Positions 43,900-51,885 of a stretch of 64,000 nucleotides of DNA are shown here, piece by piece. Location: NCBI GenBank assembly GCA_041545745.1, contig CP168152.1, forward strand, positions 2,664,001-2,728,000, in the 5' to 3' direction. The notes under the pieces are model-generated. The model searched no databases. It was given only the letters and a program-made list of their open reading frames with translations, and was not told the DNA's origin. The DNA is from Stenotrophomonas indicatrix (GTDB taxonomy: Bacteria; Pseudomonadota; Gammaproteobacteria; Xanthomonadales; Xanthomonadaceae). Position 1 is the first letter of the stretch; every line of letters starts with the position of its first letter. The position numbers were made by a program, and so were the translations under genes.

Positions 43900-45015
43900 T
43901 CAGGCCTCCACGGCCTCCTCCAGCACCGGATAGTCGGTGAACCCGACCGCGCCACCGCCGAAGTACGTCGCGCGATCAGGAAGATTCAGCTCCGCGCCCA
44001 CGCGCAGGCGCTCAGGCAGATCCGGATTGGCGATGAACGGCCGACCGAAGCCGATCAGGTCAGCCCAGCCTTCCTCCAGCGCCTGCCTGGCACGCTCGGC
44101 GGTGTACTTGCCGGCGTAGATCAACGTGCCCGGATAGATCATCCGCAGCGCCTGTTTGAACGCCACCGGCATCAACGGGGCATCCTCCCAGTCGGCCTCG
44201 GCGATGTGAAGGTAGCCCACGCCCAGCTCACCCAGCAGGTGCGCGGCAGCCAGATAGGTCGCCTGCGGCGTGTCGTCCACCGCACCCTGCAGCGTGGTCA
44301 ACGGCGCCAGCCGCACGCCTACGCGGTCGCCGCCAGCAACATCGACCACCGCCTGCACCACCTCGCGCAGGAAGCGCAGGCGATTCTGCAGCGCGCCGCC
44401 GTAGGCATCGGTGCGCTGGTTGGCCTGCGAATCGATGAACTGGTTGATCAGATAACCGTTGGCACCATGCAGCTCAACGCCGTCAAAGCCAGCGGCCAGT
44501 GCATTGCGGGTCGCCTGCGCATAGTCAGCCACGATGCCCGGGATCTCCTCTTCGCCCAGCGCGCGCGGCATCGAGTGCTGGATCATCTCGCCCACGCCAG
44601 ATTCCGGACCGGCACCAGTCGGGTCAACGAAGACCTTCACTCCTTCGGCCAGCAGCGCCGAGGAAGAGACCGGTGCCGCGCCCTCCGGCTGCAGGGCGAC
44701 ATGGGACACCCGGCCCACATGCCAGAGCTGGGCGTAGATGCGACCACCGGCCGCGTGCACGGCATCGGTGACCCTGCGCCAGCCCTGCACCTGCGCTTCG
44801 CTGTGGATGCCCGGGGTCCAGGCATAGCCTTGGCCCTGCGGGCTGATCTGTGTGCCTTCGCTGACAATCAGGCCGGCACCGGCACGCTGGGCGTAGTACT
44901 CGGCCATCTGTGTGGTGGCAACATTGCCGGCAGCCGCACGCGAGCGGGTCATCGGCGGCATCACGATGCGGTTGGGCAGCGTCAGCGCGCCCAGGCGGTG
45001 GGGGGTGAACAACAT
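43900..45015 (-). CDS. Old Yellow Enzyme family NADH:flavin oxidoreductase (NemA-like)
   Basis: 371 residues, single FMN TIM barrel. N terminus MLFTPHRLGALTLPNRIVMPPMTRSRA, then AYAQLWHVGRVSH-type region (IYAQLWHVGRVSH), FDGVELHGANGYLINQFIDSQANQRTDAYGG with the substrate-binding His/Asn, and ADLIGFGRPFIANPDLPERL. It reduces activated C=C bonds or nitro groups with NAD(P)H, as in N-ethylmaleimide reductase or xenobiotic reductase. The start at ATG 45015 gives the standard N terminus. No TetR repressor is adjacent. Confidence 0.92.
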   Translation of the reverse strand: MLFTPHRLGALTLPNRIVMPPMTRSRAAAGNVATTQMAEYYAQRAGAGLIVSEGTQISPQGQGYAWTPGIHSEAQVQGWRRVTDAVHAAGGRIYAQLWHVGRVSHVALQPEGAAPVSSSALLAEGVKVFVDPTGAGPESGVGEMIQHSMPRALGEEEIPGIVADYAQATRNALAAGFDGVELHGANGYLINQFIDSQANQRTDAYGGALQNRLRFLREVVQAVVDVAGGDRVGVRLAPLTTLQGAVDDTPQATYLAAAHLLGELGVGYLHIAEADWEDAPLMPVAFKQALRMIYPGTLIYAGKYTAERARQALEEGWADLIGFGRPFIANPDLPERLRVGAELNLPDRATYFGGGAVGFTDYPVLEEAVEA

Positions 45016-45111
45016 GGCGGATTCTCTTGCGGGGGATTGCCGGCAAGGATGGGGATGGCGCTGCGCGCGCAACAGGCGCGTCTGTGCAAAACAGTTGTGC
45101 CTGCCAGGCAA

Positions 45112-45177
45112 GGGTCAGAGCCCTTTTCTGCGGAGATCGGGGTCGGATCCCTTTCCGCAGGAAAGGGCTCTGACCCC
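45112..45177. repeat. GGGTCAGAGCCC inverted-repeat element
   Basis: GGGTCAGAGCCCTTTT (from 45112) pairs with AAAGGGCTCTGACCCC (ending 45177). In the centre GGTCGGATCCCTTTCC introduces a second related half-site. Elements of this pattern are familiar as dispersed intergenic repeats in Stenotrophomonas. It lies just after the EcsC-like gene's stop (minus strand) and could end its transcript. Confidence 0.7.
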
Positions 45178-45181
45178 ATCG

Positions 45182-46054
45182 TTACAACGTCGGCTCGATC
45201 AACGCCCCGCCGTGCGCGATGCGGTCATAGCAGGTGCGCACTACTTCTTCGCCGTATTTCAGCTCCAGCCGGCGCACGATGAAATGGCCGCGGGCCATGT
45301 CCTGGTAGTAATCGGTGAACATGGTATTGAGCGTCGCGCCGGCTGCTGCACCGACGATCGGCACCGCCTGCGCGGCGAACTTCTCGGTGATCACCACACC
45401 GAAGCGGGCGGCGACCTTTTCCACCAGCTTCGCCAGAAGCTTGCCGGCTTCCTTGGGCGCCACGCCCAGGGTCAGGTCACGCCCGGTCACCACGCGCCCA
45501 GCCAGTTCGGCCGACAGGTGGCGCATCACATCGGTGGTGAAGCCACGGGCGAGGTAGTAGCCGGTCTCGCTGGCATCATCACGCGGCGAATTACCTCCCA
45601 GCGCGAACACCTCCAGGCAGGCCTGGCGGGTGCTGAACTGCGATAGATCGAAGCCTTCGCTGCGGGCCACATCGGCCACCGCGCGCATCATGATCGTGGT
45701 CGACACCGGCAACTCGATGAACAGCGCGGCAAAGCCGAATGCACCACCAACCGCGCCGGATGTCGCCGCCGCCAGCTTGTGCCAGCGTATCGAGGCGCCC
45801 TTGCCAGGCGTGTTGTCCATGCTCCACAGCGCGGCCTGCACGGATTTGGACAACGCCGCCTGCACCGCGCCGTGGATGCGGTTGGACACCGACGTCGGAA
45901 GCGCCTTCACCGCAAACTCCAGCGGCGTCCCGACCAGGTTGCCCATGCGCGCGGTGATCGTCGGTGCTTCCAGCAGCGCTACCGCCCGCTGCAGGTCAGA
46001 CCAGTCGCCGGCGTCGTGGGCGATATCACGGGGCAGCAGGATGGGCTTGTTCAT
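45182..46054 (-). CDS. EcsC family protein
   Basis: 290 residues from ATG 46054. EcsC domain: AVALLEAPTITARMGNLVGTPLEFAVKALP, GAVGGAFGFAALFIELPVSTTIMMRAVADVARSEGFDL, and AAQAVPIVGAAAGATLNTMFTDYYQDMARGHF. Two Gly/Ala-rich hydrophobic hairpins suggest membrane association. In Bacillus EcsC accompanies the EcsAB transporter that affects secretion and competence; here no transporter is adjacent and the role is unknown. The frame is open further upstream into the SMAG repeat but lacks a plausible N terminus. Confidence 0.86.
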   Translation of the reverse strand: MNKPILLPRDIAHDAGDWSDLQRAVALLEAPTITARMGNLVGTPLEFAVKALPTSVSNRIHGAVQAALSKSVQAALWSMDNTPGKGASIRWHKLAAATSGAVGGAFGFAALFIELPVSTTIMMRAVADVARSEGFDLSQFSTRQACLEVFALGGNSPRDDASETGYYLARGFTTDVMRHLSAELAGRVVTGRDLTLGVAPKEAGKLLAKLVEKVAARFGVVITEKFAAQAVPIVGAAAGATLNTMFTDYYQDMARGHFIVRRLELKYGEEVVRTCYDRIAHGGALIEPTL

Positions 46055-46089
46055 ACGGCCGATCTTAGCGCCGTGGAGTTGAACGGAGC

Positions 46090-46165
46090 GTAGTGCCGGC
46101 CGCTGGCCGGCAACCCTGTGCCGCCAGCGGGGATCAGGCGGTTGCCGGCCAGCGGCCGGCACTAC
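46090..46165. repeat. SMAG palindrome dimer between EcsC-like gene and orn
   Basis: GTAGTGCCGGCCGCTGGCC (from 46090) and its inverse ending CTAC at 46165 are separated by about 30 bp. The second stem ends 3 bp before the orn stop codon on the minus strand, so the dimer forms the 3' end of the orn transcript. Confidence 0.88.
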
Positions 46166-46168
46166 CCA

Positions 46169-46741
46169 TCAAGGGGTCGGCAGGCCCGCCAGTACGCCCA
46201 TGAACTGGCGGTAGTGGCGCAGTTCGTTGATCGAATCGTGCACATCGCTCAGTGCGGTGTGGTTGCTGTTCTTGCCCACGCCCGCTGCCACGGTCGGCGC
46301 CCAGCGCTTGGCCAGTTCCTTCACCGTGGACACGTCCAGGTTTCGGTAGTGGAAGTACTTCTCCAGCCGCGGCATCTGCCGGTGCAGAAAGCGGCGGTCC
46401 TGGCAGATGGAGTTGCCCGACATCGGTGACACGCCGGCCGGAATCCACTGCGCCAGGAAGGCCACGGTCTGCGCTTCGGCCTGGCCAAGCGTGGTGGTGC
46501 TGTCGATGACGCGCTGCCACAGGCCCGAACGACGATGCTGGTTGCGGTTCCACTCGTCCATCGCTTCCAGTGTTTCCAGCGGATGGTGGATGGCGAACTC
46601 CGGGCCCTCGGCCAGCACGTTGAGCTGGGCATCGGTGACCACGGTGGCGATCTCGATGATCGAATCGTTGTCGGTATCCAACCCGGTCATTTCCAGGTCG
46701 ATCCAGATCAGTCGCTCGTTGGCCGCGCCGTTCTCTGCCAT
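46169..46741 (-). CDS. orn: Oligoribonuclease
   Basis: 190 residues from ATG 46741. DEDDh exonuclease: [12 protein letters not shown] (Asp, Glu), [17 protein letters not shown] (Asp), and [19 protein letters not shown] (His, Asp). It degrades 2-5 nt RNA fragments, including pGpG from cyclic di-GMP breakdown, to mononucleotides; usually essential. The open frame continues upstream but ATG 46741 gives the standard N terminus. tadA lies upstream on the same strand. Confidence 0.96.
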   Translation of the reverse strand: MAENGAANERLIWIDLEMTGLDTDNDSIIEIATVVTDAQLNVLAEGPEFAIHHPLETLEAMDEWNRNQHRRSGLWQRVIDSTTTLGQAEAQTVAFLAQWIPAGVSPMSGNSICQDRRFLHRQMPRLEKYFHYRNLDVSTVKELAKRWAPTVAAGVGKNSNHTALSDVHDSINELRHYRQFMGVLAGLPTP

Positions 46742-46816
46742 CGTGTCGCCTCGTTGCTGGGCAGGCACGAGGCCGGCCGGTAAAGGAAAGTGGCGGCCAT
46801 CATACCCTTTCGTCAT

Positions 46817-47341
46817 TCAGCCCTCGCCAGCGTGGTCCTCCAGCAGCAGCGGTGGCTTGCCACGCTTGGCCCGGAAATAGTTGGTGAGGCGGTTGCTGGC
46901 CTCCTTGGCCAGCACACCGGCATGGACCTCGACCCGGTGATTGTGGCGGGCATCACCGACCAGATCGAACACGCTGCCACAGGCGCCTGTCTTGGGATCG
47001 CTGGCACCGTAGACCAGGCGCGCCACGCGTGCATGCACGATCGCCATCGCGCACATCGCGCACGGTTCCAGGGTGACATACAGGGTGCTGCCGATCAGGC
47101 GGTGATTGGCCAGCATCCGGCCCCCCTCGCGCATGGCCACGATCTCGGCATGCGCGCTGGGATCGTGCGAGGCAATGTTGAGGTTCCAGCCCTCGCCCAG
47201 CAGCTGACCGTCGGCCCCCACCAGCACCGCACCGACCGGGATCTCGTCGAACTCACGCTGTGCGCGTTCGGCCAATGCCAGTGCGTGACGCATCCAGCTC
47301 TCGTCGACGTCGTGCACCGGCACGCCCAAGGCATCAGTCAT
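46817..47341 (-). CDS. tadA: tRNA-specific adenosine deaminase TadA
   Basis: 174 residues from ATG 47341. Zinc deaminase motifs: AHAEIVAMREG (His, Glu) and TLEPCAMCAMAIVHARVARLVYGASDPKTGACGSVFDL (two Cys), then NHRVEVHAGVLAKEAS, all typical of TadA rather than free-base deaminases. It converts A34 to inosine in tRNA-Arg(ACG) so one tRNA reads three CGN codons. A second in-frame ATG at 47359 is possible but has a poorer RBS. It lies on the same strand as orn, 75 bp upstream. Confidence 0.9.
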   Translation of the reverse strand: MTDALGVPVHDVDESWMRHALALAERAQREFDEIPVGAVLVGADGQLLGEGWNLNIASHDPSAHAEIVAMREGGRMLANHRLIGSTLYVTLEPCAMCAMAIVHARVARLVYGASDPKTGACGSVFDLVGDARHNHRVEVHAGVLAKEASNRLTNYFRAKRGKPPLLLEDHAGEG

Positions 47342-47565
47342 GGCGTTTCTCGAGTTCAAGTATTGAGCGCGTGGCTAGTGTAACGCAGGCCCCTTGGCGC
47401 TTCCGATGCCAGGATGCGAAGCGCCGCGCTCGGATGACGATGCATCGCCGCTTGATCTTGTGTGAAGACTCCTTCACGCTGCGCCGGCGCTATCAAATCA
47501 TTGACGATGGCGCGCTTCCGTTTGTCGGCAGCGAATTCACCTTTCGATCTCTACAGGGGGTAATT

Positions 47566-48288
47566 TTGAACGCAGTTGCAGATACCACCGTGCAGGCCAG
47601 CCCTGCCGGAAAAGCCGCATGGATCACGCTGGCGATCGCTTGGTTGTGCTTCCTCGTTCCGTTTCCCGGCCTGGGCCTGTTCCTGGGTTGGCCGCTGAAC
47701 CTGGTGGCCTTCATCCTTGCCATCGTGGCGATGGCCAAGGGCGGCGCCATCAAGGGCCTGTTCCAGCTGCTGGGCTCGATCATCGTTTCGCCGATCGTGT
47801 ATTTCGTTGGTCTGGCGATCTTCGCCGGCACCCTGAGTGGCATCAGCGCGCAGAGCAAGGGCCAGTACGATGCGGCCGTTGCTGAAGCCAGCGTTTCGGC
47901 CGCCGCCGCGGAGGCAGATGCTGCCGCCAAGGTTGCAGAGCCGGCAGCCACCGCCGTCACCAACGATGCCGCTGCGGCCCCCGCCTCGGCTCTGGAAGTG
48001 ACCGCCACCACGATGTTCAGCGATTACCAGGACAACGAGATCGCTGCCGACGGCAAGTACAAGGGCAAGGCGCTGCTGGTTTCCGGCACGGTCGATTCGA
48101 TCAGCTCGGACTTCATGGACAAGCCGGTCGTGCAGCTGAGTGCCAAGCCGTTCGGCTTCGTACAGGCCAGCGACCTGCCGAAGGACGTGGCTGCCGGCCT
48201 GAAGAAGGGACAGAAGATCACGCTGGCCTGCACCGGCAATGGCGAAGTCGTCGGCTTCCCGGCAGTGTCCGGCTGCACCGTGCAGTAA
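47566..48288 (+). CDS. Membrane protein with C-terminal OB-fold tRNA_anti-like domain
   Basis: 240 residues from TTG 47566, preceded by AGGGGG 6 bp upstream; no ATG is suitable. Two membrane segments (WITLAIAWLCFLVPFPGLGLFLGW with LNLVAFILAIVAMA; IIVSPIVYFVGLAIFAGTL), then an Ala-rich helical linker (about 100-145), then an OB-like domain (MFSDYQDNEIAADGKYKGKALLVSGTVDSISSDFMDKPVVQLS...) ending in CTVQ. This domain class (OB_NTP/tRNA_anti-like) occurs in small membrane or lipoproteins of unknown role. A terminator follows the gene. Confidence 0.8.
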   Translation: MNAVADTTVQASPAGKAAWITLAIAWLCFLVPFPGLGLFLGWPLNLVAFILAIVAMAKGGAIKGLFQLLGSIIVSPIVYFVGLAIFAGTLSGISAQSKGQYDAAVAEASVSAAAAEADAAAKVAEPAATAVTNDAAAAPASALEVTATTMFSDYQDNEIAADGKYKGKALLVSGTVDSISSDFMDKPVVQLSAKPFGFVQASDLPKDVAAGLKKGQKITLACTGNGEVVGFPAVSGCTVQ

Positions 48289-48310
48289 TACTGCACCGCA
48301 TGGTGATGCG

Positions 48311-48336
48311 CAAAGCCCCGCTTCGGCGGGGTTTTC
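48311..48336 (+). terminator. Terminator after the OB-fold membrane protein gene
   Basis: AAAGCCCCGC-TTC-GGCGGGG stem followed by TTTTCTGTTT. Confidence 0.85.
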
Positions 48337-48394
48337 TGTTTGCGGATATCACGCCGGTACAATCCGGATACTGCGAAGCACCTTGGCCGATCCC

Positions 48395-48832
48395 ATGACC
48401 ACCCTGCGCCCTTCCCGCACCACCGATAGCGACGCTCTCGTCGACCTCTGGCGTCGCGCCGTCGACGCCACCCATGACTTCCTCAGTGCCGAAGACCGCC
48501 AAGCGATCGATACCGAAGTTGCCGGTTTCCTGCCACAGGCCCCGCTGATCGTGGCAGTCGACGACCAGGACCGGCCGCAGGGTTTCATGCTGATCGACGG
48601 CTCGCACATGGAAGCGTTGTTCATCGATCCCGACGTGCGCGGAACCGGTATCGGCCGCCAGCTGCTGCAGCATGCGCTGGCAGTGCACCCGCAACTGACC
48701 ACCGACGTCAACGCGCAGAATGCGCAGGCCGTGGGCTTCTATCAGCGCATGGGTTTCACTGAAACCGGCCGCTCGCCGGTGGATTCGCAGGGTCGCCCAT
48801 ATCCCCTCATCCACCTGCGCCATCGAGGCTGA
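48395..48832 (+). CDS. GNAT-family acetyltransferase (YjaB-like)
   Basis: 145 residues. GNAT domain with LFIDPDVRGTGIGRQLLQHAL as acetyl-CoA loop and DVNAQNAQAVGFYQRMGFTETGRSPVDSQGRPYPLIHLR, the pattern of YjaB-type enzymes. The substrate is unknown. The start ATG 48395 lies 59 bp after a terminator, so it has its own promoter. It converges with another GNAT gene on the minus strand. Confidence 0.88.
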   Translation: MTTLRPSRTTDSDALVDLWRRAVDATHDFLSAEDRQAIDTEVAGFLPQAPLIVAVDDQDRPQGFMLIDGSHMEALFIDPDVRGTGIGRQLLQHALAVHPQLTTDVNAQNAQAVGFYQRMGFTETGRSPVDSQGRPYPLIHLRHRG

Positions 48833-48860
48833 CCGGCGCCCAGCGCCGGCCGTCTCCCGA

Positions 48861-49367
48861 TCAACCGACCACGTCGAACGCTGGCGAGTAGCGCACCTCC
48901 CCCTGTGCCATCGGTGGCCGCAAGCACAGGGCCTGGAAGTACGCCGCCGGCACGCCTGGTAGTACCAGATCCGGCACAGCACGGAAGCCGAAGCGCCCGT
49001 AGTAACCTGGCTCGCCCAACAGCACGCAGCCCCGCGCGCCCTGAGTACGCAATGCCTCGATCGCGGCCTGCATCAGCGCCGTGCCTACACCCCTTCCCTG
49101 CTGTTCTGGAAGCACGGAAATCGGCCCGAGCCCGAACCAGTCCTGGCTGCCGTCCTGCACGCTGACCGGGGACAGCGCAACATGACCGACCAGTAGGCCA
49201 GTGTCTTCGGCCACCAGCGAGATGCTCAGCTCGCCGCGCTCACGCAATGCGTCGACGATGTGGTGTTCGGTGTGGCTGCTGTGGACAGCATCACGGAACG
49301 CCATTTCGGTGAGCTTGTGAATGGCGACATGGTCGTCGATGGATTCTGGGCGGATTGCAAGGTTCAT
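48861..49367 (-). CDS. GNAT-family acetyltransferase (YhbS-like)
   Basis: 168 residues from ATG 49367. The N terminus AIRPESIDDHVAIHKLTEMAFRD is typical. The acetyl-CoA loop is GLGPISVLPEQQGRGVGTALMQAAI, followed by GCVLLGEPGYYGRFGFRAVPDLVLPGVPAAYFQAL, the signature of YhbS-type acetyltransferases. The substrate is unknown. An upstream in-frame ATG exists but extends past the family's N terminus. Confidence 0.89.
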   Translation of the reverse strand: MNLAIRPESIDDHVAIHKLTEMAFRDAVHSSHTEHHIVDALRERGELSISLVAEDTGLLVGHVALSPVSVQDGSQDWFGLGPISVLPEQQGRGVGTALMQAAIEALRTQGARGCVLLGEPGYYGRFGFRAVPDLVLPGVPAAYFQALCLRPPMAQGEVRYSPAFDVVG

Positions 49368-49608
49368 GGCAGGCACTTTGTCAGGGTAAGGAAGGTGTGA
49401 ATTCATGATTCAAGTCACAAATTGATAGTGAGAGCCGATCACGACATTGAAACGCCTTGGCGCTATCGAATCGCCTGTGCCGCAGTCGATTCACTGGCAT
49501 CACCCTTCGCCGAATGCGTCAATAAATCGCCACCCTTGTCCAGAGACGACTGGCGCCAGCTTTCCCGGGCACTCCATAATCGCCGAACCTGTCACCAAGG
49601 AAGGATGC

Positions 49609-49893
49609 ATGGACATGGATGTACCACGCCGTATCACGCCAAAGGGAGCGCATGAACGTCGAATCGCTCCTGATGCATGTCCCCCGCGCATCGAAGAGAT
49701 TGCCGGATATGGCGCAAGCGGCGAGGAAAACCCGACGCGCTACCGGGTCGATCTGCGTGACGCGTTACTCTCAACCATGATCACTGCGCAGAAACTCGCG
49801 CGGAGAGTGGCCTGCTCCATATATCCCTCTATGCCCCAGGGAGGCCGACATTGCGCCCCAAGATGCTTCCGTGCCTTGCTCTGCTTCTATTGA
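49609..49893 (+). CDS. Possible small gene upstream of the effector operon
   Basis: 94 residues from ATG 49609, with a good AAGGAAGGA RBS. MDMDVPRRITPKGAHERRIAPDA... continues as a charged region (EEIAGYGASGEENPTRYRVDLRDALLS) and then overlaps the lipoprotein start by 43 bp. Codon use is less biased than in the neighbours and no family is recognised. The rest of the 49368-49850 interval shows no gene. It could instead be leader RNA of the effector operon. Confidence 0.25.
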   Translation: MDMDVPRRITPKGAHERRIAPDACPPRIEEIAGYGASGEENPTRYRVDLRDALLSTMITAQKLARRVACSIYPSMPQGGRHCAPRCFRALLCFY

Positions 49894-50504
49894 CCGCCTG
49901 CAACCCGGAGTCCGCCATGAACCAGGAACGTGCCGCTGCCGAAGCCGATGTCGCCCAAGGCGGGCGTGGCCTCGCCAAGCTCAACCCCAGCCCGCGCAAG
50001 GCCTATGAACTGGTGCTGCGCCTGAAGGATGCCCCCGGAGATTTCGCGGTGGTCGAGGGCGTTGCGCAGTACGACGTCATCAACGAAGACCAGTGCGGTC
50101 ACATCGAGCCCGCCACAGGCACCGCAGCGCGCATCACCAGCCAGGAACCGGTGCAGCTGCGCAAGGTTGCCGATGGCGAGTATCGCGGCACGTTGTATGT
50201 GGACCGTATGCTGGATGAGGACTACTACGGCCGCGGCGTCTGCAAATGGGAATTCAGCGGAGCCGGTGCCATGCTGAAAGCAACCGGCGCCGAAGACGAA
50301 ACTCGCTTCCTGACCTTCGTCGATGCCAAGCCGCTGACCGACGGCAGCGCGCATACGCTCTACTATCCGGATCTGGTCTATCCACGGGCAGATCGCGTTC
50401 CCAATTTCCCGGCCAGTGGTGAGCCTGATCGCAGCGGCTATGCCGCCGACCTGCAGGACAAGCTGTTCACGATCAGCCTTTCTGCGAGTGAGGTGGCACC
50501 GTGA
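49851..50504 (+). CDS. Lipoprotein, probable immunity protein (X-Tfi) for the lipase effector
   Basis: 217 residues from TTG 49851, which has AGGGAGG 6 bp upstream; the in-frame ATG 49863 is too far from it. Lipoprotein signal MRPKMLPCLALLLLTAC with lipobox LLTAC. The mature part is beta-rich (YELVLRLKDAPGDFAVVEGVAQY; GEYRGTLYVDRMLDEDYYGRGVC). The stop overlaps the effector start by 4 bp. Xanthomonadales T4SS effectors are usually encoded with a periplasmic lipoprotein that protects the producer, so immunity is inferred from position and location, not from a recognised family. Confidence 0.7.
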   Translation: MRPKMLPCLALLLLTACNPESAMNQERAAAEADVAQGGRGLAKLNPSPRKAYELVLRLKDAPGDFAVVEGVAQYDVINEDQCGHIEPATGTAARITSQEPVQLRKVADGEYRGTLYVDRMLDEDYYGRGVCKWEFSGAGAMLKATGAEDETRFLTFVDAKPLTDGSAHTLYYPDLVYPRADRVPNFPASGEPDRSGYAADLQDKLFTISLSASEVAP

Positions 50505-51823
50505 CCATCACCTCCCAGGACTACGCTGCGTTATCCGATGACGCCTACAAGGACCGCGCCGTCGGCCGACGTGCACCCGGCCAGGAAGAAAAGGTCACAC
50601 TCAACGGCCATGAGTACAAAATACTCGAGCATGTCGACAACCGGCTCAACGGCTATCAGGGCACCGTCTATCAGCGCGTAGACAGCAAAGAGATCGTCAT
50701 TGCCCATCGTGGCACGGAGGATATTGCCCGCGATGCGATCCTGACCGATGGCGGCATGGTGGTAGCTCGCACCAATGTGCAGGCACCTGACGCGATCGCA
50801 TTGACCCAGAGAACGCTTGAATCTGCCGCACTCCAGTCCCGCTTGAATGGTGGACATACTCCCCAGGTCACCGTCACCGGCCACTCCCTCGGCGGCGCCC
50901 TTGCCCAGATCACCTCGCACCACTTCAACGTCAAGGGTGAGACCTTCAACGCCTATGGTGCGGTCAGCCTCAGCTACCGCATCCCCGAAGGCGGCAACAC
51001 CATGATCAACCACGTCATGGCCTCCGATCCGGTCAGCGCTGCTTCGCCCCACTTCGGCCAGGTACGCATCTACGCCAACCCGGATGAGATCAAGAGGTTG
51101 TCAGCGGCTGGCTTCAGCAACCACCCGCTGCGCGACCTGATCCCGGATCGTCCAATCCTTGCAGCAGGCAGCTCGTTCGGCGCGCACAAGCTGGGCAACT
51201 TCCTCGGCGACGGCTCGGTCCTGAAGCATCCGGATACGCAGCAGCTGGCGAAAGACAACGCCAAGATGATCGATGAGTACCGCGACGACGTGGAATCCCT
51301 GCGCAGTGGCGTTACCCGCGCAGCGCGCGGCATTCCCGGCGGCGCCATCGATCTGTACGACCACATCCGTGGCCCGCTGCAGCCCGGTGAGCCGGCACGC
51401 CGCGAAGCGGAGAAGAACGGCCATCACACCAGCATGCTGCGCATGGACGATGCCAATCATCTGGGCAATCCGTTATTCAACGACGCGATCCGTGGCGTGC
51501 ATGCGCAGGACGTGCGCGTCGGCCGCGTGCCGGATGTGATGAGTACGCAGCTGGCTGGCGGCCTGGCCGCCGAAATGCATGCCGCGGGCGGCAAGCGCAT
51601 CGACGAAGTGGTGATGAACGCCGATGCCTCGCGCAGCTTCGCGGTGCAGGGCCAGGGGGGTGACCCTGCCCATCTGCGTGTATCGGTGGACACGGCCGTT
51701 GCGATGAACACGCCGCTGGAGCAGAGCAGCCAGCGCATCGAGCAGCAATCTGCCGGTCAGGCTTTGGCACGTGAGCAGCAGCTGGAACAGACCCAGGCGA
51801 CCCAGCGCAGCTTGCACGCCTGA
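50501..51823 (+). CDS. Class 3 lipase-like T4SS effector with C-terminal XVIPCD (X-Tfe)
   Basis: 440 residues. N-terminal alpha/beta-hydrolase lipase of the class 3 type: HRGTEDIARDAILTDG, then nucleophile elbow TVTGHSLGGALAQ with Ser129, then VMASDPVS supplying a candidate Asp. The region from about 315 onward matches the XVIPCD secretion signal: DANHLGNPLFNDAIRGVH, QLAGGLAAEMHAAGGKRIDEV, SRSFAVQGQGGDPAHLRVSV, and a Gln-rich tail. The protein has no signal peptide. It should be recruited by VirD4, injected by the X-T4SS and cut phospholipids of rival bacteria. It is cotranslated with the upstream lipoprotein. Confidence 0.88.
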   Translation: MTITSQDYAALSDDAYKDRAVGRRAPGQEEKVTLNGHEYKILEHVDNRLNGYQGTVYQRVDSKEIVIAHRGTEDIARDAILTDGGMVVARTNVQAPDAIALTQRTLESAALQSRLNGGHTPQVTVTGHSLGGALAQITSHHFNVKGETFNAYGAVSLSYRIPEGGNTMINHVMASDPVSAASPHFGQVRIYANPDEIKRLSAAGFSNHPLRDLIPDRPILAAGSSFGAHKLGNFLGDGSVLKHPDTQQLAKDNAKMIDEYRDDVESLRSGVTRAARGIPGGAIDLYDHIRGPLQPGEPARREAEKNGHHTSMLRMDDANHLGNPLFNDAIRGVHAQDVRVGRVPDVMSTQLAGGLAAEMHAAGGKRIDEVVMNADASRSFAVQGQGGDPAHLRVSVDTAVAMNTPLEQSSQRIEQQSAGQALAREQQLEQTQATQRSLHA

Positions 51824-51842
51824 CACGGTCGCGGGAATGAAA

Positions 51843-51869
51843 ACGGGAGCCGGCACTGCCGGCTCCCGT
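51843..51869. terminator. Bidirectional terminator between lipase effector and P/A-rich gene
   Basis: A 12 bp stem, ACGGGAGCCGGC and GCCGGCTCCCGT, with loop ACT, followed on the plus strand by CGTTTTC. It serves the two convergent genes. Confidence 0.8.
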
Positions 51870-51885
51870 CGTTTTCTGCGGTCGA

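Noticed and set aside
49422..49655. Small plus-strand frame upstream of the effector operon
   Set aside because: No RBS, unbiased codon use and overlap with a better-supported candidate at 49609.
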